A stretch of 64,000 nt of DNA, taken from NCBI GenBank assembly GCA_013399115.1, contig VXAA01001233.1, positions 961,023 through 1,025,022 on the forward strand, read 5' to 3'. Made by a program: the position numbers and the translations under genes. This stretch comes from Anseranas semipalmata. Its lineage: Eukaryota; Chordata; Aves; Anseriformes; Anseranatidae. The notes below the pieces were generated by a model. The model worked only from the letters and a program-made list of their open reading frames with translations, was not told the DNA's origin and searched no databases. Shown in pieces: positions 1-13,000 of the stretch; position 1 is the first letter of the stretch, and every line of letters starts with the position of its first letter.

Positions 1-740
1 TAAAAAGTATCTTCTGTTTAGAAAAAGTCATTGCAGTAGCTGCCGTCCTACTTTGTGATTTGAAAACTGGATTAAGCGATTTAACCCCAAGCTTTTACCA
101 AAGGGGGACATCCCACCTCCTCTTCCCTACATGCCGGGATCAGCGCTCCCATGGCCTCACACAGAGCAGGATCCACTCTCTCACGCAACCAAGAGTTCAT
201 TTATTTTACATTTGCATCACCTTGCTGACTCAGCTCACGCCACCACCTCACAGAAACCACAGTCACCACACGGGGAAGAGGAGACGCACAGAAGCGGGAT
301 GGGAACCAAAACCTTTTCCAAATTAGAGGGATTCTGGCATAAGACACAGCCAACTATGAAGGCACACCCTGGCAGATGCATCTGTGACCGCACTCATTGG
401 CTTCACCTGGATTTCGAGAAGTAATAGACATTGGAGTGCCGTGCCAGAGTGGGTTGTTTAAAAAATAAAAATGAAAACAAAAAGCGCATGAGGGAAAGAG
501 AACTGCGTGAGGTTAAGACTGTTCAGCAAGCAGGCACCGCTCTTCCCGAGGAAGCACAGCGCTAACTCCAGCCATTTTTACGGAAACACAGGTGCTATTT
601 AGCCGCAACAGACCGCCGTGCCAACGGCTGGAGAGCTGCTGGACGCAGCCGGCGCGCAGCGCCTCAGCCCCGCGAGCCGAACGCCGCCGCGAACGGGCGC
701 AAGGGGGAGGCTGTGCAGGCCGGCCGGCCCGCTCGCTCAC
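1..740 (-). other. LEPROT: LEPROT intron 2 (partial)
   Basis: This is intronic sequence between LEPROT exon 2 and the exons beyond the left edge. The 600-740 part is GC-rich and continues the promoter CpG island. I see no further LEPROT exon, repeat or other gene in it. Confidence 0.7.
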
Positions 741-816
741 CCGTAGTACTCCAGGGCGCAGCCCAGCATGAGGAACGTCAGCCCGATGGCTCCGCTGAAG
801 GACAGCCCCACGAGCG
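741..816 (-). CDS. LEPROT: LEPROT coding exon 2
   Basis: The 76-nt exon follows acceptor TTGCAG (817-822) and ends before donor GTGAGC (740-735). It encodes the first transmembrane segment, ending in ALEYYG where human has ALEDYG. Both edges are phase-compatible with the neighbouring exons. Confidence 0.92.
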
Positions 817-1012
817 CTGCAACGGCACAAGGCAGGCGGTTACCGCTTACCCCTCCCCGCCCGGCCCCCGCTGAGGCGACGCCCGGGAAGCGGGGACGCA
901 ACCGGGCCGCTCCGCTCCGCTCCCTCAGGGGAGGGCCCCGGCCGGCGGGCGGCAGCGGCCCCGCGAGGCCCCCGGCAGCTCCGAGCCGCTCGGTACCTTT
1001 GATGCCCGCCAT
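741..1012 (-). CDS. LEPROT: LEPROT (leptin receptor overlapping transcript, endospanin-1), 5' part only
   Basis: Two joined coding segments are visible: 1012-997 (MAGIK plus one base) and 816-741. Together they read MAGIK, then [20 protein letters not shown], then ALEYYG, which matches the N-terminus of the LEPROT/endospanin family including the first hydrophobic membrane segment. Both donors and the acceptor are GT/AG and the codon phases fit. The family protein is about 131 residues with four membrane segments, sits in Golgi and endosomes, and lowers surface leptin and growth-hormone receptor. The remaining exons were searched for in 1-740 and not found, so they lie off the left edge. In mammals these 5' exons can also be spliced to LEPR; that cannot be judged here. 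The start context is strong (A at -3, G at +4). Confidence 0.93.
997..1012 (-). CDS. LEPROT: LEPROT coding exon 1
   Basis: This 16-nt coding segment encodes MAGIK plus the first base of an Ala codon. The ATG is at 1012-1010 and the donor GTACC begins at 996. The human gene has the same split directly after MAGVK. Confidence 0.9.
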
Positions 1013-1290
1013 GTTTCCGGCGGGCCGGGCAGCGGCGAGCTCCGCTCCTCGGCGCCCCGATCGACGCCCGGCTGAGGTGGCGGCGGGCGACTTCCGCCTG
1101 CTGGCCCTTTACTCCGCCCCCTCGCGGAGCACGTGAGCGGCCGCTTTAAAGGGCCGGCACCAGCTCGGAGGAGATTCCCGGGCTACCCCGCCCTCGCTCG
1201 GGACACGGGGCCGTGTGCCCTTTAAGGCGCGGGCGGCGGGACGTGACCGGGCCGCGAGCCACCCGTCACCATGGTTACGGGGCGGTGCTT
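1013..1290 (-). promoter_or_regulatory. LEPROT: LEPROT promoter and CpG island
   Basis: This GC- and CpG-rich sequence lies directly upstream of the LEPROT ATG. Visible sites include a GC box (CCGCCCC, about 1114-1120), an E-box CACGTG at 1130-1135, and a near-consensus RFX X-box palindrome at 1265-1278 (GTCACCATGGTTAC). No TATA box stands out. The transcription start is inferred to be near 1030-1100. Confidence 0.65.
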
Positions 1291-2250
1291 CGCTGCTTCC
1301 AGTCAGCCGTCGGGGCGGCTGTGTGAGAGACACACAAACGCGCGTGTGTCAGATGTGCACGCGTGTAAATACCTGGATGTGCGTGCACAGGCACGATTTA
1401 AGCACATAAACACAGTTTCAAAGAGACTTCCCCTCAAAGAGACCACCATGTTGCAGCCTGCTCCTGAAAACCTGGTTTTCACCCCCAGAAACAGGCCCAG
1501 CTGGCTGCTCGTCTCTGTGGTGCCCTCTGGGGCATCGTCCACCCCTGACAGGGCCCCATGCTTCTGCTAAGCCACAGCACGATGAGCATGTCTTTTTCAG
1601 AGCAGCATTTTTCAAGCATTAAGGTTTTTGGCACCCCATCATTACCAAGGTGAAGTTTTGGCACAAAAGCCACCTGTCTGAAGTACAATTTTTGCAAAGC
1701 CCTTACAACCCACCTCCCACGTGAGATTTTCTCTAGACAGTTCCTGTCTTGGCCTATCACCTCTTTTTCTCATTCCATATCTGCTCTTATACAGACAAGC
1801 TACTCTCCCTCCAAACAAACAAACAAAAAAAGCACACAAAAAATCCTGGAAATTTAATACAAGCTTACATCTTGGTACAGCAACTGCTAATGTAAACAGC
1901 TTTTGGACTTACAATAAATAAACTCAGCTTGTTTTAAAAAAATAAAATAAAATGTAGAAAGAAGATTGTAACAACTTGCTTAAGTTGGGTTAAAGGGCAT
2001 TTCTCTTAGGCAAGAAAGGCTGCATCTTTTCTCAAAGTTAAGGGCTTAACTGTTCTTTTAATCTGCTTGCAGCAACAGGAACTGGGTTCTTCATTTAGGT
2101 TGTTTGCTCCTCAGGAAATCAAGGCTCTAGAAAAAAAGAATACTTGCCTCTAGAGCAAGTAGCTCATGGTTATGTGTATGTGTTGGAGCAGGCCCCACCC
2201 AGCCCTGCTCTACAGGAACAGACCCCCTGCCCCCAAGCACAAAACATACG
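1291..2250. other. intergenic between LEPROT and the DNAJC6 3' end
   Basis: No exon could be assigned here. The segment goes from GC-rich next to the LEPROT promoter to AT-rich. Plus-strand AATAAA hexamers occur at about 1914-1947 in an A-rich stretch, but nothing shows that they terminate a transcript. Confidence 0.5.
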
Positions 2251-4389
2251 GAAATGTTAATTTGAGCTTTTAATGTATATACAAATGTTTTAGACCAGTC
2301 ACAATTTCATTGAGTATATACTGTATTTACAAAAATTACAATAATTTAGTCAAACAGTAAACCTGAACATTGATAACCTCTGTCACTACCAGATATGACA
2401 AGAAATTTTTTTTAGTTAATTATCTTGATATACATATGTCCTAATACTTTCATGCATCCATAAAAACATTAGGGATGAAGTAATCAAAGTTTAAGTGGGG
2501 TAGGGTTTCTTTTGGTAGATAAAGTTTAATGATGGATTTGTATTTCGTGAACATATGAGTATCCAGAGTTGTTTGCCATGACAAACTTGATACAAAGCTA
2601 ATGTAGTTTTTGTTATTAAAAAAAGTATGTTATTGTAATGAGATCCTTTTTATTATATAGGCATAGGTCACAATATCTACAAATGTGAATGAGAAACAAT
2701 AAACCAACAAATCACAGGAACATGATGCACATTCCAGATACCTCTTTAAATAAGACAAGCACATACTGGATCAAAACATTAATAAATAACATCCAGTTTG
2801 TTACTATTATCTTAAGGTCTTTTATATAAAAGGAGACCTATGTGTTGGTTTCACATTTTCAATTAATGGTAGTAAATAATGGACCAATACAACAAAAGGA
2901 TGACTTCTGTACAGAAAGCAATGTACTTTGACACACTGTCTTTGCAGTAAAACTTTTGCCACTTGAAAATTTAAGTGCAACAACAAGTGGATTGTCTTTA
3001 AAAACCACCAGCTTTAAAGACTCACATCAGATGGCAACCTGTTCCTTAAGCAGTAAATACAAATGATTTCCTGCCTATCTTCTCAATATACCTGCCCTTT
3101 CAAAGCTCAGATACAGATACAACATGTTGGTAAATAAACTGCTAGCTTTAGTGATTCTACAAAAGGAGAAAGTCAGATTTGGGGTGGGGAGCATAACTTG
3201 GTTTTTAACTAGGAATGATGTTTCAGCATCAAAGATATTTCATTGTGATATTATTGCTTTGGTCCAAAACAAACTTCTAAGATAATTGTATTTACCTCAA
3301 AAATCAGACCTGGCCCACAGATGTCTACATGACAGCTTGTACACCATGGTCTGAAAAGTTGCAATGGGTTGCATTCTGCCAAGAGCCTTTGCCAAGTGCT
3401 CTGGAGCTGATAAAGGCATAGAGATGATGCAAGTGGGCTGGAAAAAGTCTTCTGAATCCTCAGGAGGGAAAGTGTTACCTATAGTCTAGGAAGTGTCTAA
3501 AACTTTGCAGCAGAGTTTTAGCTTGTTGATATTTCTTTTGTTTGATGGTTTCAAACTACTGATGAGAACTTCATGGGAAATGTAGTACATGCTCATTCTT
3601 CCCTTTTTACAAATGTGGAGCCACCCCTCCCCCCAGTTCACTATTCCCCGAGAACTGCTGTTTAAGAAGCCAACAAGGTGCTGTTTAACATCATTTACTT
3701 GTTTGCTTTAAAGACACTTGCTCCATGATGCTGAGGAATTTCTTCCATACATTTCACTGCTGGACTGTGAGGTGAAGTACAGTATTAATGTGTAAAGCAG
3801 CAGTAAGCTGCCACACTGATCAACCCAGGCTTCAGCTTTGTCTCTACTCAGGCATACTATACTATATGAGCAATTAAGCAGCAAATGGTGACTGTTAGAA
3901 ATGTGCCTAAACCACATCTGAGCACTTAAATTTGATAAAGGTTTATCCAAACCTAGGAAGAAAGTACATCAAAGTCTGAGCTTCACCACCAGTTATAGAA
4001 CTCAAGTGAAGTGTTGCCATATCACATTTCACACACACAAAAAAGTAGGAAATTCACCAGATACACTGTGTCAGAGACAGAACAATTCCACCTTTTCCCA
4101 GAATGTGTTCTCTCTTGCCCCACTGGAATCCAAAGGGGGAAAAAAAAGTTACAAGCAACTGTAGCCCCATGGCTCCCATAAGGCAAGCCAGGTGGCTAGA
4201 GTTCCTCTGAGCTCAGGATTCTTGAAACAAGTATAAGGAAACCTTTCTCTTGTTCTTCATGATAAGTATTAGGCTCTTAATTTTCTGAAACTTCTGAATT
4301 TTCAGCCAGAGTTTGGTTGATCTGTGACATTTGTGACAAGAGACTATACAAGCACTAGCACAGGTCTGTAGAGGAGATTGCGAAAGTAC
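2250..4389 (-). other. DNAJC6: DNAJC6 3' UTR (inferred extent)
   Basis: This AT-rich sequence follows the DNAJC6 stop codon. The end is inferred from an ATTAAA signal on the minus strand (2274-2269) followed by a GT-rich downstream element (TGTTTTGTG, about 2247-2239), the usual polyadenylation arrangement. A second possible signal, AATAAA at 2654-2649, would give a shorter UTR. The exact end needs transcript data. Confidence 0.55.
2269..2274 (-). terminator. DNAJC6: probable DNAJC6 polyadenylation signal ATTAAA
   Basis: The minus strand reads ATTAAA and about 25 nt further on is a T/GT-rich stretch. Position and strand fit the 3' end of DNAJC6. Confidence 0.5.
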
Positions 4390-4491
4390 CTAATACAAGG
4401 GTTTTTGTCCTTGGTTTTCAAATTCTGACCAGGCATCATTTAGCTCCATAAATATCATCTTTGCATATTGTTCATATGGCTGCCCAGTAGC
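4390..4491 (-). CDS. DNAJC6: DNAJC6 last coding exon 19
   Basis: This exon encodes [20 protein letters not shown] and ends [13 protein letters not shown], then TAG at 4392-4390. It is identical to the mammalian C-terminus as I know it. The acceptor is TTCCAG. Confidence 0.97.
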   Translation of the reverse strand, partial: ATGQPYEQYAKMIFMELNDAWSEFENQGQKPLY

Positions 4492-7400
4492 CTGGAACAA
4501 AAACAGAAACAGAAATATCACATTTACCAAGTAAGACTACCAGAAGCAGACCTCTGTGCAGCTAGATTCTCAAGCAGTCATTGTTCACTTTCCACAAATG
4601 GTTTTCACTTATTCTTTGACAAGAATAAACTGCTGTTGAGGGCTGCTTACCTTGTTTACAGCTTAAAATTTTCTTGGCTCTCCAGCTCTTCTGCTCCTCA
4701 GAGCTGATAGCCCCGCATATGTGATAGAGTAAAGCAATGCAGCACCAAGAGGGGTAAAAAACTTTAACCTAGGCTTTGCAAGAGGCATTTTACCTTCACT
4801 GAAGGGAGAGAGCTACCACTTGACACAGTTCCTTGATAAAAGCAGTATTCCTGCAATCCTCTCTGCAGCCCACATCTTCTCAAGCCTTGCCACCCACTGC
4901 CCTGAAAAGCTCAGAGCCTCCATTTCCTTCGAGGTGGAAGCCTCATCACCAGAGGCTTCCCCAGATTGTGTAATTGCATGCAGACAGCGTAAGCAGCAAG
5001 ACTAGAAGCCTCAAGTCTAATAATCAGAACCTGACTCTTCCATTTTAGAAGTTCAATTGTAGGACCCACCCCTGCCTTTCACATGCTTCCATCACACCCC
5101 CATCTCCTCTAGCAGGCACAATATTCTGGACTGTCATTCACCACAAACACAGGTTAGAATCAAAGTGAGGGTGAGAATCTCTGTTGCTCAGGGTGGCTTG
5201 TACCAAGCACAGAGCTGGGGCTGGCAACAGTTGCCATTCTCACCTTTAAGAAAGTGAGAAAAATCTTGAACTAGAATGTTTCCACAAAGTTGTTTGTACC
5301 GATAAAATTACGCAATCACATTTCACACTTTATAATTAACCTCATTTTTGAGAACAGTGACAATTTCTGAACAGTGTGAACTAGGAAAATCTTACCTTGT
5401 CAGGATGAACAACAAGCACTGCCCGCCGGTAGACCTTCTTCACTTGCTCTGGTGTTACAAGATCTGCCATACTAACAGGTTTCCACTTGGTCTCCCCTGC
5501 CCACAAGACAGTATGCATTGTGGACAGCAAGGCTCTTATATTTCTCTCCTTCCCTTCAATCCATTCCAGGACCTGAAGAGAAGAACATGAATCCAAATTT
5601 ATGCCTGACATTAGATATTCCAGTAGGAAAAGGTTTCTACATTTGAAAAGCAATGACTCCAAGGAGCATCTCACATTCCTTTCCAAGCTTTAGAAAGCCT
5701 TTAGGAGATATTGGTTGAAGATATTTGTCAGTCTGTACTTTAAATTTTTATATCACCACTTGAAAGCTAAGACACACCCAGAGCAACATCTCTGCCAAAA
5801 ATACTGAGTTGGTACACTGTTAAGAACACTTCTGAACAACCGTTAGATGGAATAGTCAAAAGATAAATGAAATGTTTAACTGTGTGGCTCTTCAGCTAGC
5901 TTAATTGCGTATCTAAAAATAAGCTTGACTGGAACTCTGCTGTGGATGCGTATCTTTAGAAGACTTTAGACATGCACAAAAGACTCATGTTGAAAATTGG
6001 CTACAATGCAAATCCTTTTAAACTCTAAGTCAGAAGGCTCAAATTCTCTCCATGTGCCCATTTTCTACCTGTAATCCAGAAGTCAAATAAAGCACTTGCC
6101 TAGATGATGTAGTACCCCTTAGTGGTTGCCATTTTAGCCCTCTGTTGCAGAAGGGGAGGAGGACAGGGATGCAAACATGAAAACCAAAGTGTAAATAGAT
6201 TTCCAGGCTTAAGAAGTAACTCAATGAAATAAAATGCATCAGAGAAAAGTGAATGGTATTGGGAAGGGAGAATCAGCTGGATGCTTCAGTAATTCTGCAG
6301 TTTGCTGAGGGGAAAATGTTGCACACATTAAGTAGTACCACACGAATAGCTGAAGTTGTATAGATCACAAATTGAGAAGAGTATGCCCAGCTGATGGCCT
6401 AACTGCTGTCCAGCTCAATTACAAGTGGCTGATGTTACTGTCCAGCATAGTTGCTGGCACACACTTTCCGAATGTTAAAACCTTTCCAAAAGATTAAAGA
6501 AAAATTAAAAATAATAATAATAATAACCACCACTCATTCTGTTTTTCTGTTTTCTAGAAGTTTGCTTGGCTTTTGCTTTGGGCTTTCACTCTCAGTTCTG
6601 CATCCTTCTGTAATTATAATTTGTGACTTCATATTCCCAATGTAGAATGGGACAGAATGAATTTCCTTCCCTTCATAACAGACCTGTAGTTTGGCAATTT
6701 ATTCAGGAGAAATGAGAGAATTCCAGAGTAGGCAAGACTAATGAGACAAGAGGTTTACTTCAATTAGCTGTGCCTGCTAATCAGAGCTGGAGTGATGCAG
6801 AAGAACAGCAGCCATGACAGTAACATTGAGCAAGCCACTCTTGTTTGCTACAGTCTTGTTTAGGACAGAAATGCATCCTTGGAATTTTAGTTGTATTCCA
6901 AAGGATGTTCACCTCTCCAGGAAAGGTGTGAAAATGTATTATATGAACAAACAGCAGGAAGCTCTCACTTTCTGCCCCAAGGCAACCTCATTATGAGGGC
7001 AAGGTCCCTCATTTGGCCAAAACTTGGGTTTGGCAGAAGGACGGGCAGAGATGTTCATTGCTCTTTCATCTGACTTATTCGTAAGAAGCTATTTCAGAAC
7101 AGTGTATGTTTTTTTTTTTATTTTTAGAAAACAAAGTTACTCCTTTTTTTGAGTGGCATCTCTCATTCTGATGAGATAGTGGAGATTCTTCCAGATATTC
7201 TCCAACACCTGCAGTATCTGACTTTGTTTTTCTGGTCACACTAACTCACTGCTGTCTGGGATGCGAATGGGGAGCACAGCAGTTCATAATACTATTAAGT
7301 TTAGACACCTACTTTATGGAAAGCAAGGATGAGAGATACCACGTGTGCTTGCGATCCAGTAGTGCCATGGAGGATGTGCACTAGAGTAAGTGCTAAAACA

Positions 7401-9978
7401 GGAGCATAGCTTCTGGCACTAGATGATCTTTCGATTTGCTCAGCTGCCTCTCACATGCAGGAAGGCCAGTGACTTTCTGCCCACCTCCACCTTTCAGGGG
7501 CAGTGTTCAAGCAACCTCCAGCATGATAAGAACGAAAGACACATTGAATGACTGAAAGAGCACAAACAAGAACGTTGCTTACTTTTAGTTTTTCAGGGTC
7601 CATCTCCTTAGCCATTTCTTCTTTTCTCATCTCAGCTATTGTTTTGGGCCCCTTCTTGTCCTTGTGAGCATTAAAACCTTGACCAGATAATAGATCTTCG
7701 AAATCTGCAGACACTTTTGGTTTTGCATCTTGAAAAGCAAGAAGTTGTTCTCACAATACAGGCTCATTTAACATCACATTTCCACCCAAGCCACCCTCCA
7801 CGTTTATCATTATAATAGTCTCACAGTGCTGATGTGTATGTAGGTTCTTACAAAAGAGATATAAGCTAATGCTACTTTTGAATTATCAAAGCCCATTTGT
7901 AATCCAGGATTTCCTAAATATTAGCATACTTCAGAGTCTAGGACAGGACAACTAGTGTTGAACTTTGTATATCACCGAATGATCAGCATGACTTACTCAC
8001 CAGACTCTAGCTTGTTTTGGTATTTGAGCATTAAAGCAATATTGCAAAGATCCAACCTTTTGGATGCTGAACTCTGAAATGCTTACCAGCATTAGCTGGT
8101 CCTTTTCCACGTTCGTTTTGTGCTCCCGGCATTGCTGAGAAACTCACGTTGTAATTGGGCTTGTTCTGGGGAGAGGCATGGGGCATGCTTGGCTGGGCTT
8201 TGGGCTGTGCCTGCTGCCAGCTGTAGCCAGCTCCTTGCTGCCAACTGCTGCCACCCATGGGCTGGGGAGAGGGTTTCTGTGGCGAGGGGGGGAATCCTCC
8301 ACCCATGCCTGTCGGTGTGGTTGGTTTACTGGCAAATGAAGGGCCACCTGCACAGCAAGGCAAAACGAATGACAGCACGCATTAGAAAACAGGGCAATGA
8401 CTCACCTTCCGAAAAAGGAACCTAAACAGAATCCCCCAGGCAGCTGGCTTCTACTTTCAGCTCTGCCACAAATGTACTTTTGCAACATCAAGCAAAGCCC
8501 TTCAACTTTCCTGTTGCTGTTCTGCAAACTGCTTAAAAGACAGCACCTGCCTTTGGAGCTTGCACAGAAATCAGAGCAGCAGCTTGGTGGGGAAAAGCAG
8601 GGAAAGCGACATGCAGCTAGCTGGGAACCCAAGCTGCTGTCTTATAGTGGCACCATCAAATTGATGCATTGAAACACTATCTCATTACAATGTGCTGATG
8701 TAGTATTATCCCACGGAGTTGCGCGTTTCAGCACCTTATTACTTTAGGGGATGCTTTTCTGATTGAGCTTGTGCTGGGTGGTATTTAGTGTTAATGTTAT
8801 ATTATTTGAGACTCAACTTTGAGCTCTGGAACATGTCATGGAAAGTGGGTCAAGTGCTTTTGACTTAGTTATGAACAACAAAAATGTGGTTAAATATCCT
8901 GTGGATGCCAAGTCATTTGTTTTTTGAACTCCATAGCTTTGCTACAGAATACATGTTTTAAAAGCACCTCAGTGGCTCTTACATGAATCTTGGCATTCTT
9001 TTTATTTTGCTCCTGCAGAGCAGCTAGTGATCCAGCAGAGGGAACTGGGAAACCTAATTCCAGAACCATGCTGGTACTGACGCAAAGGAGAAAACAAACA
9101 TCAGATAAAACCACAATGGCTTGCAAAGAGCTGAGGGCAGTGACAAAGGGAAGAAAAATCTATTTACCAGAGTCAGAGAAGCTGACATTCTGGGTTTTAA
9201 GGAAAACTTAAATCATTTGTTAGAACTGCCTTTTTAAACACTGGGGCTGAGGGTTTGCTGATAGTTTTGTGAGATAAAACAAGGAGAAAATGCTTGTCTA
9301 AGAGTCAAGCAAACAGTCCTTTGTACCCAGGTGCAAATGAAAATTGGTTCAGACCCCACCTTTCGATAGTACTGCAAATTGGAGGCAGATTAGTGAAGTA
9401 CCACAGGTGTCCTTGCAAAAGGAGGAATGCGAGTCAAGTCTAGAAGGACAAAAAATTTCCTCAAGGACCCCAGTAACTTTGAAGAGCCAGAGTCTGTTCC
9501 CAGGCAATGCTCCAAGGTCTGCAGCAACAGTTCCACAGTTGGAGTTAAACAAAGCAGCATCCTTAGCCAGAAACACTTGATACTGATGAGACAGAGGTTT
9601 TGCTTTGCAATCCATGTAGCCTACAAGGTCCCAATAAGTTGTTAGCACTTTTTTTTTTTTTTNAAAGCACAAGTTTGCTGAAGACTTACAGAGAGTCAGG
9701 CAGGAGGGAATGCCTGAAAGTGGTATTGGCGTGCCATAGAGCTTTTTGTCACATATCAGGTTGTTCATCTTATTTCTCTAAAACAGAGGAAGCTGGTAAG
9801 GTTTTTTGTAAGGGATGCAAACCTGCTAAACTTGCTCCAAGAGTCCCCAGGTCAGCAAATGGATCCAATGTTTGGGGTTTAGGCTGATGAGTGGGAGTGC
9901 TATGTAGGGATCCCGTAGGACTGGTGGCAGCTGACTTGCTTCCCACACCTAGGCCACCTTAAAGAAAAGAAGCGGGGG

Positions 9979-10012
<34 letters not shown>

Positions 10013-13000
10013 CAGTTTTTAATCCTTATTTTAGTTGAGTACAGCTCTTAGCCAGTGCTCAGTCACATAATGTTACAAGACTGCTGTTAAAATTAAGTAT
10101 ATTGTTGTCAGGTTCCTAAGCACTCCCAATTCAGCGTTGGCCCAGACTACTTGTACTCCCACTCACAATTAGGCTCAGCAACAAGAACATTCCCTAGACT
10201 GTCTGCAGTGACAGAGTAATTATGACAAATGGATATATTTTAAGAACTAAAAGCCTTCAGGAAGCAAGTTTTGGTAGGACACACATACTCTCCCAAGAGT
10301 AGAAAGAATCAGGCTGTTATTTAGCAGCATCCTAAGAATGTATAGCATTTCCCAGGTCCTTCTCTTGGCTCCACAATGGAATGAAACAACTGAATACACC
10401 CTCACCTAGCACTCGTCCCACCTCAGGCCCTGGTCTTTTGAGGAAGGAAACAGATTTTTGAAGGAGTTTAGCAATCTCTAGCCAGATCCTTACATAGATG
10501 ACTGGGAGACCAAGACAACAGGGGCAGCTCACCTGCTGCAGTTCAGACAAGACTAACTCAAATCCTGATTGAAGCTTTGTTGTACTAATCAACGTGATAA
10601 GCAGCAGAAAACGGTAACCCATTGTCTGCAGTCACTGGTAATATTTTCCATCTGCCTCTCCTCTCTCAGGGCTCACTAAGGGTTTTTTGTTAAGTGTCAC
10701 GAGTTCTTATGATACATACCTGGTTTGTTGGGCCAGTCCCAACCACCTGAAACATCTGGTTGTATGGAAACCGTTGGTGTGCTAGAAGCTAAGCAGAATG
10801 ACTATGTATAAATATCTCAAAGTAATACAGCAAATACAGCTAAAACAACATCATCCAGCACCTAGAAAGAGAAGGGGGCAAGGAGCAGGAGAGACAGTAC
10901 AGGGTGGTGTCCATCTACCATTTACTAATTAGAAGTGAACTTCTGCCCCACAAAGGGCATTACAAGTTTACCATTTATTTCCGATCTTATACTATACTAA
11001 GTGGGGATGGACACAGGTTTACAGTCTGAATTTTATGGCAGCTTTGGTAAGAGGCTTTATATATAAATTTATAAAACCTTATCATCAGAATAACATGGGT
11101 TTTTGTGTTTCTGAATATATCTCAACCCAAGGAAATATTCTATATGCAGAGGGCAAGGATGGAGAACACAAATATAGCAGAACAGCCCCCACACAAATGT
11201 AAACCACAAAGAAAGCAGTCTTCCCTTTAAGCCTGTATCAAGCAAAGTCTGTACATCTATACAGTTCACCCTGCCAGCTTTTCATTATACATAGACACTA
11301 GCGTTATAATTTAATACCTCATCATGCCAAGATACCATTTAAATTCTTTTCATTAGTGCAGCCAGCTCCAAGTGTGACCCAAATGTCTTATTCTCAGAGT
11401 TAATATCTAGTACCTGAGTTTGGCAAAACAAGGATGTAAGCAGTGCCAACAGCATACTAATTCCCTCTCTTGTCATTCTGACTTTCCAGGGAGGCTGTCC
11501 CACCCAAGGGACATGCGTTAGATGGTCAGAGACAAACAAATTAGTATCTGAATGTGTTTCAGTCAGAGAAGGTTACAATATTAAGTTTTGGCACGGGGGG
11601 GGGGAAGTGACAACTAAGGGACATTATTTCAAACAAATAGAGAGGAAAAGAGTCCAAAGGAAAAAAAAAATTACTTCTCTTCAAATTGGAGAGTCAAATT
11701 TAACTGTGAATTTGGCCAGGATTTGTATCAGATCTAAAGAAAGCAGATACCTTTAACTAAAATCACCAAAGGATGTGTGTTTTCTCTAGCAGGCTTAATA
11801 TGCCATGCTCTGTTTAGCTCAATTAATGGCAGTTTGTTCAAACGAGACCTCATAAACACAGGAATATGCAGGCAGACGTTCGTCATGGTCTCTTTTCTCA
11901 TGTATACAAATAGCTTATTAATTAAGTATAAGACTTGAGCAAAACAAGTCTCATCCTACCACACTTCAAATATGAATATGCTTTAAGTCTAGAGACAAAA
12001 GGCCCTTTCCTGTATAGTGAGGTTTGTGTGGTTTATAGTCATTTCATAGTAAGCATCAGTTTGTACTTAATGGCTCCATCACTATTTAAAAGCAGCATTT
12101 CATGTTTACTTAAACATACTAGAAGAGCCTCACTTTCTTACCCATGTGAAAGGGATCACTGTGCACAGTTGGCGAAGGACTTCTTGTTGCTTGAAGGAAA
12201 GGATCACCAGGGACATTTGCTGAACCAAGAAAGGAACCCAGGAGGTCTGGACCAGCTTGCTTAGGGCTACTTCCAAATGGATCAAAGGCAGTTGCTGTAA
12301 CACATTTGAGAAAACTAAATCACTAACTTGTACAATGACTGTGCTGCATGGCCATCCTGTGGAAGGTGCCACCGATGTCAGCCACAGCATCGCTCAAGCC
12401 AGTGCCTCCTTAACAAAATGAAAAAAAATAACTGTTTCTGCACAAGAAAGTTGGCAGGCGTTGCAAATACTTTAAGTTATTAGTTGCTGAGAAAAAGCTA
12501 AGTAAGCATACTGTGCTCTTTGAATCATGTACACATTGACAACATGTCAGCTCTTAAACTGTAACATAAAGGATTAGGCCAAACCAAACCCAGGGAGGCT
12601 GTGCAGCTAACTATGGTGCAGAGACCTGCAGTCAGATCGGGCCAATTGTTCTCATTTTGCCTTTGGCAAAACTGACCCCCTATTCCAGAGACCCTCAGTG
12701 AATCTGAACAACTTGGACAGGACTCTTCATCTATTCAGTTACACATGATTTTCACTTACCCTCCTCTATTCACTTAACCCTCCAAAAGGATCCCTCTTTC
12801 TAATACCTAATCAACCGTTCCCTCTACCAGCCTGATTCCAATCTTTGGAGCAACAAAAATAAATAATAATAAAAGAGTCTTCTAATATTGCCATCTTATC
12901 TGCTGAATAACCAGAAACAGCAGAAGTGTGTAGCCATATTTCATAGTCCCAGACCAGCCTCATAGCTCCAGACCCCCTAAAGTCAAAAAAAGAAATTCAA

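Noticed and set aside
1912..1950. Plus-strand AATAAA cluster as the end of a divergent LEPROT-promoter transcript
   Set aside because: The hexamers fall in simple A-rich sequence, and no exon or clear downstream element supports a transcript.
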